Source of the DNA: PKWO01 sp036384915
Lineage (GTDB): Bacteria; Pseudomonadota; Gammaproteobacteria; Burkholderiales; Burkholderiaceae_D
Assembly (NCBI GenBank): GCA_036384915.1
Contig: DASVLJ010000028.1
Location: 1-27,998, forward strand
DNA: 27,998 nt
Reading direction: 5' to 3'
The first letter of the stretch is position 1. Each line of letters starts with the position of its first letter. The translations under genes were made by a program, and so were the position numbers. This document shows, piece after piece, positions 23,259 through 27,998 of the stretch. Under the pieces are notes generated by a model. That model saw nothing but the letters and a program-made list of their open reading frames with translations, was not told the DNA's origin and made no database searches.

Positions 23259-26066
23259 ATGAATCGGAAGTTAACACCTATCGCATCCGCGGTCACAGTC
23301 TTGATCCTGGGCGCATCGATGGCTGCGCAGGCGCAAGAAGCGGCGGCACCCGCCGGCCAAACGACGGAAGTTGTCGTTACCGGTATCCGCGCTTCCAAGC
23401 AAAAGTCCTTGGAAGTCAAGCGCAACGCCGACGTGATCGAAGAAGTCGTGAGCGCAGAAGACATCGGCAAGATGCCGGACAAGAACGTGGCCGATGCCGT
23501 CGAGCGTCTGCCCGGCGTGCAAGTCCAGAACGGCGCTTCGGGCACGGGCGGCGCGTTCGATGAACCCGACCGCGTGTCGATCCGCTCCACCAGCCCTAGC
23601 CTGGCCAACACCACCGTTAACGGCCACTCCGTGTCGTCGGGCGACTGGTTCGTGCTGGACCAGACCGGTCTGGCCGGCCGTTCGATCTCGTTTGACTTGC
23701 TGCCCTCGGAAATCGTCAGCCGCGTCGTGGTCCACAAGGATCAGGTCGCTTCCGATCAGGAAGGCGGCGCCATGGGCAACGTCGACATCGAGACCCGCAA
23801 GCCGCTCGACTTCAAGAACAATTTCACCGGCGAGGCGTCTGTGGGGGCGGTCTACGCCGATCTTCCGGGCAAGACCGACGGTCAATTCAACGGCCTGATC
23901 GCCTGGAAGAATCCCGAAAAGACCTTGGGCGTGATGTTGCAGCTGTTCGACGAAAACCGCCACCTGCGCCGCGATGGCGTCGAGGAACTGACCTACAACC
24001 AGATCCCCAACAGCGGTGCCTACGCCGGCACGCCGCTGGCTGGCGTGTATTACCCGGAAGTTATTTCGTCGGCTCTATTCGAACAGGAGCGCAAGCGTCA
24101 TGGCGGCGTGCTCGACCTCCAGTTCAAGCCGTCCAACGACGTCGAATTCGACCTTAACGGCTTCTATTCGCACATGGATGCGAACAACCTGAACGCCGCC
24201 TATATGCTCAACATGGGCGCTACCGGTTTGATCAGCCAGGGCCTGGTGCCCAGCACATACACGATCAAGAACGGCACGCTGACTTCGGCCACTTGGCTCC
24301 CGACCGCATCGTCCTACGGCGCCTATGACGAAACCTATTCGCGTATCGCTTCGGCCACGTCGGGCTACCTCAATCTCGACGGCAAATTCCGACTGAGCAA
24401 TAGCACCACGCTGAAGACCCAGCTCGGTTACACCGACGGCAAGGGCAGGACCGATGCGCAAAACATGTTTGCCGGCCAATACGTCGGCAGCGCCGGCTCG
24501 TATGCGTTGCACGGTGCGGATACCGCTGCCAGTGATTCCGTGACCGTCAATCCGAGCTCGTTCAACGGACAAGGCCTGGCGCTGAACTGGCTGTGGGGCG
24601 CGAACCCAAGTATCGCCGAAGACAAGGAAACTTACGGCAAGATCGACTTCAAGACGCAATTGGATAGCGATACAGTGCCCGAAGTGAAGTACGGCGCGCG
24701 TTTTGCCCATCATGAGCGCAGCCAGTACTGGGTCGGCCAGGGCCCTGCCTGCCCAGGTGGCGGCGGTTTCGTCTGGAGCGACCCGAGCTGGTGCGCCAAC
24801 GGCAGCGGCCCGAACAGCACGGCAGCGTTCAACATCGCTGCCGCCGGCGTCGGGACCTATCCGAGCGGTTTCGGCAGCGGTCTCGGTTCGGGTTTCATCA
24901 ACAATCCCTGGCTGCTGTCGCCAGGCGGTCTGGCCGCCTATGATGCTACGTTTGCGACCCGCAACCCGGTCACCCGTTACTACCCGGGCGGCAGCTTCGA
25001 CGTGAAGGAAAACGATTCGGCGGCTTATATCGAAGCCAAGCTGGCTGGCAACAACTGGTCCGGTAATATCGGCCTGCGCGCGGTCCTGACGTCGGAGAAG
25101 CTGGCGATTCCCCAAAGCGTGACCGCCGCGACCCCTGGTGCAATCACGACTTCGGCTTTCGGCCCGTACATCGTTCCGGAAGTCGATCACGATTTCATCG
25201 ATATCTTGCCGAGCGCGAACTTCCGCTTCGACCTGACCAAGGATCTGGACCTGCGCGTGGCCGCATCGCGCACCATGTCGCGCGTCGACTATGGGGCATT
25301 GGGTTCGCCGGTTTCCATCAACCAGGATCCGAATCCGGGGCAAGCTAACGCCGTTGGTTATGCGGCTGGCGGCAATCCAAACCTGAAGCCGGTTCGTGCG
25401 AACAACCTGGATGTGGAAGCCGAATGGTATTTCGCGCCGCGGTCCTACTTCTCGGTTGGTTTGTTCGATTCGGACCTGGTCAGCTACGTCGGCCAAGGTA
25501 CGTCCACGCAGACACTGGAAAATGCGACCTATACGCAAAAGACAGGCGCTCCCGTGTATAGCCAATATTCGGTGACTTCGCCGGTGAACACGACCGGCCA
25601 GGTCTACGGTCTGGAAATCGGCTACGAGCAAGCCATCGGTGCCGGCTTCGGTATCAACGCCAACTACACCTACGCCGATGCCCAGCAGACCGGCGACGCT
25701 TGCGTGGTGCCGAAGAGCATTACCGGGACGTCGACCTCGCCTTGCGATCTGATCGGCTCCTCGCGCTATACCTACAACCTGGGGGCCTACTATGAGGATG
25801 CTCACCTAAGCGCTCGTGTCGCTTACACCTATCGTAGCGACTACTTCAACGGCTTGACCACGTTCGGCGGCCCCAGCTATACGGCAGGTTCCGGCACGCT
25901 GGCTGCCTCGATCGGTTACACGTTCAACGATCACTATGCCCTGCATCTGGACATGATCAACCTGAACAATCCGACCCAGAAGTACTACGCCTACAACAAG
26001 GATCAGCCCCTGGCCATCTACGACAACGGCCGTCAGTACTATCTGAACTTCAACGCGAAGTTCTGA
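23259..26066 (+). CDS. TonB-dependent receptor, Xanthomonas/Caulobacter carbohydrate type
   Basis: This 935-residue outer-membrane transporter begins with a Sec signal peptide (cleavage near AAQAQE, residue 25). A TonB-box-like EVVVTG follows at about 38-43. The plug carries ADVIEEVVSAEDIGKMPDKN and VADAVERLPGVQV, the hallmark of the TonB-Xanth-Caul family (as I recall, TIGR01782), whose studied members import maltodextrin or chitin oligomers. The rest is a beta-barrel ending in the C-terminal Phe of YYLNFNAKF. Two loop regions hold cysteine pairs, Cys498/Cys512 and Cys815/Cys829, likely surface disulfides. It is followed by a cupin_8 gene and a tonB. Family is clear; the substrate is inferred to be carbohydrate but is not established. 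Confidence 0.93.
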   Translation: MNRKLTPIASAVTVLILGASMAAQAQEAAAPAGQTTEVVVTGIRASKQKSLEVKRNADVIEEVVSAEDIGKMPDKNVADAVERLPGVQVQNGASGTGGAFDEPDRVSIRSTSPSLANTTVNGHSVSSGDWFVLDQTGLAGRSISFDLLPSEIVSRVVVHKDQVASDQEGGAMGNVDIETRKPLDFKNNFTGEASVGAVYADLPGKTDGQFNGLIAWKNPEKTLGVMLQLFDENRHLRRDGVEELTYNQIPNSGAYAGTPLAGVYYPEVISSALFEQERKRHGGVLDLQFKPSNDVEFDLNGFYSHMDANNLNAAYMLNMGATGLISQGLVPSTYTIKNGTLTSATWLPTASSYGAYDETYSRIASATSGYLNLDGKFRLSNSTTLKTQLGYTDGKGRTDAQNMFAGQYVGSAGSYALHGADTAASDSVTVNPSSFNGQGLALNWLWGANPSIAEDKETYGKIDFKTQLDSDTVPEVKYGARFAHHERSQYWVGQGPACPGGGGFVWSDPSWCANGSGPNSTAAFNIAAAGVGTYPSGFGSGLGSGFINNPWLLSPGGLAAYDATFATRNPVTRYYPGGSFDVKENDSAAYIEAKLAGNNWSGNIGLRAVLTSEKLAIPQSVTAATPGAITTSAFGPYIVPEVDHDFIDILPSANFRFDLTKDLDLRVAASRTMSRVDYGALGSPVSINQDPNPGQANAVGYAAGGNPNLKPVRANNLDVEAEWYFAPRSYFSVGLFDSDLVSYVGQGTSTQTLENATYTQKTGAPVYSQYSVTSPVNTTGQVYGLEIGYEQAIGAGFGINANYTYADAQQTGDACVVPKSITGTSTSPCDLIGSSRYTYNLGAYYEDAHLSARVAYTYRSDYFNGLTTFGGPSYTAGSGTLAASIGYTFNDHYALHLDMINLNNPTQKYYAYNKDQPLAIYDNGRQYYLNFNAKF

Positions 26067-26076
26067 TCGGATGAAT

Positions 26077-26098
26077 GGACGGGGCGCGGGCCCCGTCC
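26077..26098 (+). other. GC-rich hairpin just after the receptor stop
   Basis: GGACGGGG at 26077-26084 and CCCCGTCC at 26091-26098 form a perfect eight-base-pair stem with a six-base loop. No U-run follows. It could protect the receptor mRNA 3' end. Confidence 0.6.
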
Positions 26099-26124
26099 AG
26101 CCGATACCGTTTGAGCAGGATCCG

Positions 26125-26153
26125 ATGGCGCGGGCAACCGCGCCATTTTTGTT
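26125..26153 (+). terminator. Rho-independent terminator between receptor and cupin genes
   Basis: ATGGCGCGG at 26125-26133, loop GCAA and CCGCGCCAT at 26138-26146 are followed by TTTTGTT. It should end much of the receptor transcript before the cupin gene. Confidence 0.85.
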
Positions 26154-26229
26154 GGCGGCGTTTACTGGACGTATCGCGCGCGAAACATCTGCATTATCAT
26201 CATCCGAAGTTCAATCGATAGAATCCAGC

Positions 26230-27249
26230 ATGACGCATAGCTTGCAAGCCATGGACGAATGGCACGACGTCGACCTTCGCCTGTTTCGCGAAGAAATCAT
26301 GCCGCGTTACCGCCCCGCCGTGCTGCGCGGCGTGGTGCGTAATTGGAAGGCCGTCGAAGCGGCGCGTGGCGGTCCCGATGCCATCTGCGATTATTTTGCC
26401 GGGCTCGATATCGGACGCCAGGTGAGTGCCTGCCTGGTTCGCCCCGAATATGGCGGCCATCAGTTCTATAACGCGGACATGTCGGGTTTGAGTTTCGCGC
26501 GCGATACGATTCCCCTGGCCCAGGCGATCGAGCAGGTCCGGCGTTACTCGCGCTTGCCGTCGCCTCCTTCGGTGGCGGTGCAGGGTGCGGATATTGCCGA
26601 TTGTGTACCGCAATTCCTGGCCGAGAATGTTCTTTCTGTGGTGGCTTCCTGGGTGAAGCCCAAGCTGTGGATCGGCAATCATTTCATCGTCCCGACCCAT
26701 TGCGATGAAACCAGCAATGTTGCCTGCGTCGCTGGCGGACGGCGCCGCTTTACGCTGTTTCCGCCGGAGCAGTTGCCGAATCTGTATATCGGTCCGCTCG
26801 AATTTACACCGACCGGGCCGCCGGTCAGCATGGTCCAGTTGAATAACCCCGACTTTGCGCGCTATCCCAAATTCAGGGATGCTCTCGACGCGGCAGTGCA
26901 AGCCGTACTGGAGCCGGGCGATGCCGTGTTCATCCCGCCATTCTGGTGGCACCACGTCGAGTCGCTCGACAAGGTCAACATACTGGTCAACTATTGGTGG
27001 AAAGAACCCAATGCGGCGCAATACCCGACCGGAACCATGTCGGATTGCCTGTACCATTGCCTGCTGAACCTCAAGGACCTCCCGCTGGAAGAGCGTCAAG
27101 CCATCGGCGTTTTCTTCAATCACTACCTGTTCAATGCGGTGCCCGATACTGTCAGCCACATCCCCGACGCCAAGCGCGGGGTGTTGGGGCAAATATCGCC
27201 ATCGTATGCGCAACAGATCAAGGGGTATCTGACCCAACGTCTTAAGTGA
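26230..27249 (+). CDS. Cupin_8/JmjC-like domain protein
   Basis: This 339-residue protein resembles the cupin-like domain family related to FIH/JmjC Fe(II)/2-oxoglutarate oxygenases. His157 and Asp159 (THCDE) and His241 or His242 (FWWHHVES) form the 2-His-1-carboxylate iron site, with PGDAVFIPPFWWHH typical of the second half. In this type of locus cupin_8 proteins often sit beside carbohydrate TonB-dependent receptors, which is known from other bacteria; their substrate is unproven. I chose the ATG at 26230 because the in-frame ATG at 26071 would place the terminator inside the gene; 26251 is a third option. No ribosome binding site is clear. No signal peptide, so cytoplasmic. Confidence 0.85.
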   Translation: MTHSLQAMDEWHDVDLRLFREEIMPRYRPAVLRGVVRNWKAVEAARGGPDAICDYFAGLDIGRQVSACLVRPEYGGHQFYNADMSGLSFARDTIPLAQAIEQVRRYSRLPSPPSVAVQGADIADCVPQFLAENVLSVVASWVKPKLWIGNHFIVPTHCDETSNVACVAGGRRRFTLFPPEQLPNLYIGPLEFTPTGPPVSMVQLNNPDFARYPKFRDALDAAVQAVLEPGDAVFIPPFWWHHVESLDKVNILVNYWWKEPNAAQYPTGTMSDCLYHCLLNLKDLPLEERQAIGVFFNHYLFNAVPDTVSHIPDAKRGVLGQISPSYAQQIKGYLTQRLK

Positions 27250-27560
27250 ATATCGCCTGACCCCGTTTGCGCTTCCGGAACGTTTCATCTCTGGGTTGCA
27301 GCAAAAAAAGGAAGGAGGTGAATTTGATTTGGGCGGCACGGGGTCTGGGCATGCTTCCTGCTTCGATTCCGGGCGTCCTGCACATGAAATTTGGCTGGTT
27401 TAGCCGCGAAATTCCGGGTTTGGCGTAATTATGGATTACACTGGAGCGTTGCAAGACAAGTCCAGTTTTTGCGTATAATCTCGGCAAACTCGAAAAATGT
27501 TTATAGAAATCAATGCGATGACGCCTCTTGAGAGGAGTCAAATGTAATACCATTGATGGA
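27250..27560. other. Intergenic region before tonB with possible small ORFs
   Basis: It contains AAGGAGGTG at 27313-27320 five bases before a TTG opening a 34-codon frame to 27428, and a TATAAT at 27474-27479 with TTGCAA 19 bp upstream. A 16-codon frame begins with an ATG at 27497 and stops at 27547. None of these is proven. No larger gene is visible. Confidence 0.35.
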
Positions 27561-27614
27561 TTGGTGATACCACTTAAATACCTATTGACAACCACTTTTG
27601 ATGCCTTTAAAGTG
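27561..27614 (+). promoter_or_regulatory. Promoter/operator of tonB, twin of the receptor promoter
   Basis: TTGACA at 27585-27590 and TAAAGT at 27608-27613 are 17 bp apart. Upstream is TTGGTGATACCACTT, which includes a TGGT-N3-ACCA dyad like those bound by FadR-type GntR regulators. CCACTT at 27570 and 27592 are again 22 bp apart, and CCACTTT/AAAGTGG forms an inverted repeat across the spacer and -10. Predicted start is near 27620, 52 bases before the tonB ATG. Confidence 0.82.
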
Positions 27615-27671
27615 GCCCGTCGAGATGACTAAAAATCGCCTTTTACGAGGTGGAGAAAGAGGAGCAGCTGC

Positions 27672-27998
27672 ATGGATTTTTCACAAAACGGGACCAGCCC
27701 ACTGAGGAAATTCAGTGGATTGGGTATCGTTGTACTGGTCCACGTCATAGGTGGATGGTTTTTGATCAATGGATTGGGCCACCGCCTGATCGAAAAGATC
27801 ACCCAACCGGTGGAAACGAAGGTGATCGAAGACAAGGTCCCGCCGCCGCCGCCGCCACCGGACCCGGTACCGCCGCCGCCCAAGGTCGCCGCCCCGCCGC
27901 CGCCGTTCATCCCCCCGCCGGAAGTGCCGGTAACGACGCCGACGCAAAACCCGATCGTCAACTCGACGGCGCAGCAACCGCCGAAGGCCGACTTCACC
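27672..27998 (+). CDS. tonB: Energy transducer TonB (5' part, runs off the window)
   Basis: Only 109 residues are in the window. A short cytoplasmic tail (1-15) is followed by one membrane helix (about 16-35) with His24, the conserved TonB-helix histidine. From residue 55 comes a proline-rich periplasmic linker (runs of P with PDPVPPPPK and FIPPPEVP) as in TonB. The C-terminal domain that contacts receptors is not seen. GAGGAG lies seven bases before the ATG. The shared promoter with the receptor argues that this TonB serves it. ExbB/ExbD genes may follow downstream, which is not seen. Confidence 0.9.
   Translation, partial: MDFSQNGTSPLRKFSGLGIVVLVHVIGGWFLINGLGHRLIEKITQPVETKVIEDKVPPPPPPPDPVPPPPKVAAPPPPFIPPPEVPVTTPTQNPIVNSTAQQPPKADFT

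Noticed and set aside
24075..25805. 576-codon minus-strand frame opposite the TonB-dependent receptor
   Set aside because: Low-complexity Arg/Ala/Val-rich translation with no motif. The receptor frame explains the sequence.

Overview
The window looks like a chromosomal segment of a Gram-negative betaproteobacterium, most likely Burkholderiales and probably Oxalobacteraceae (Massilia, Janthinobacterium or Collimonas-like). This is inferred from the GC-rich coding bias, the gene order rpsP-rimM-trmD-rplS-NUDIX-CobD/CbiB-DUF3579, the etfBA/acyl-CoA dehydrogenase block and the TonB-dependent uptake locus. No genus can be fixed without a search. I see no tRNA, rRNA, insertion sequence or CRISPR array. 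The left half is ordinary core genome.

Layout: (1) 1-285 holds two imperfect palindromic intergenic elements. (2) 286-2339 has a class III CoA-transferase (minus strand) divergent from a glycerophosphodiester phosphodiesterase. (3) 2508-5475 has alaS and a TusA-like protein. (4) 5689-9475 has etfB, etfA and a long acyl-CoA dehydrogenase, a fatty-acid or acyl-CoA oxidation module closed by a bidirectional terminator. REP-like hairpins lie between etfB and etfA. (5) 9560-12033 has a LysR regulator divergent from a kynurenine-formamidase-like hydrolase translationally coupled to a LysE/RhtB exporter. (6) 12098-14102 (minus) has a TM2-domain protein and a secreted Deg-type serine protease. (7) 14362-18946 has the ribosomal operon rpsP-rimM-trmD-rplS, then a NUDIX CoA pyrophosphatase, a CobD/CbiB-family membrane protein and a DUF3579 protein. 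(8) 19059-20160 (minus) has ohrR-ohr with a clear operator over the ohr promoter. (9) 20260-22564 has dacB (PBP4) and pyrF.

The most interesting part is 22565-27998. A 935-residue TonB-dependent receptor of the Xanthomonas/Caulobacter carbohydrate type is followed by a cupin_8/JmjC-like protein and then by the start of a tonB gene that runs off the window. The receptor and tonB promoters share a 54-bp block (45 of 54 positions identical). It contains TTGACA, a 17-bp spacer and a -10 box, plus CCACTT repeats two helical turns apart and an upstream ATACCACTT element. This is strong sequence evidence that one regulator co-controls an outer-membrane transporter and its own energy transducer. The substrate and the regulator are not visible here.
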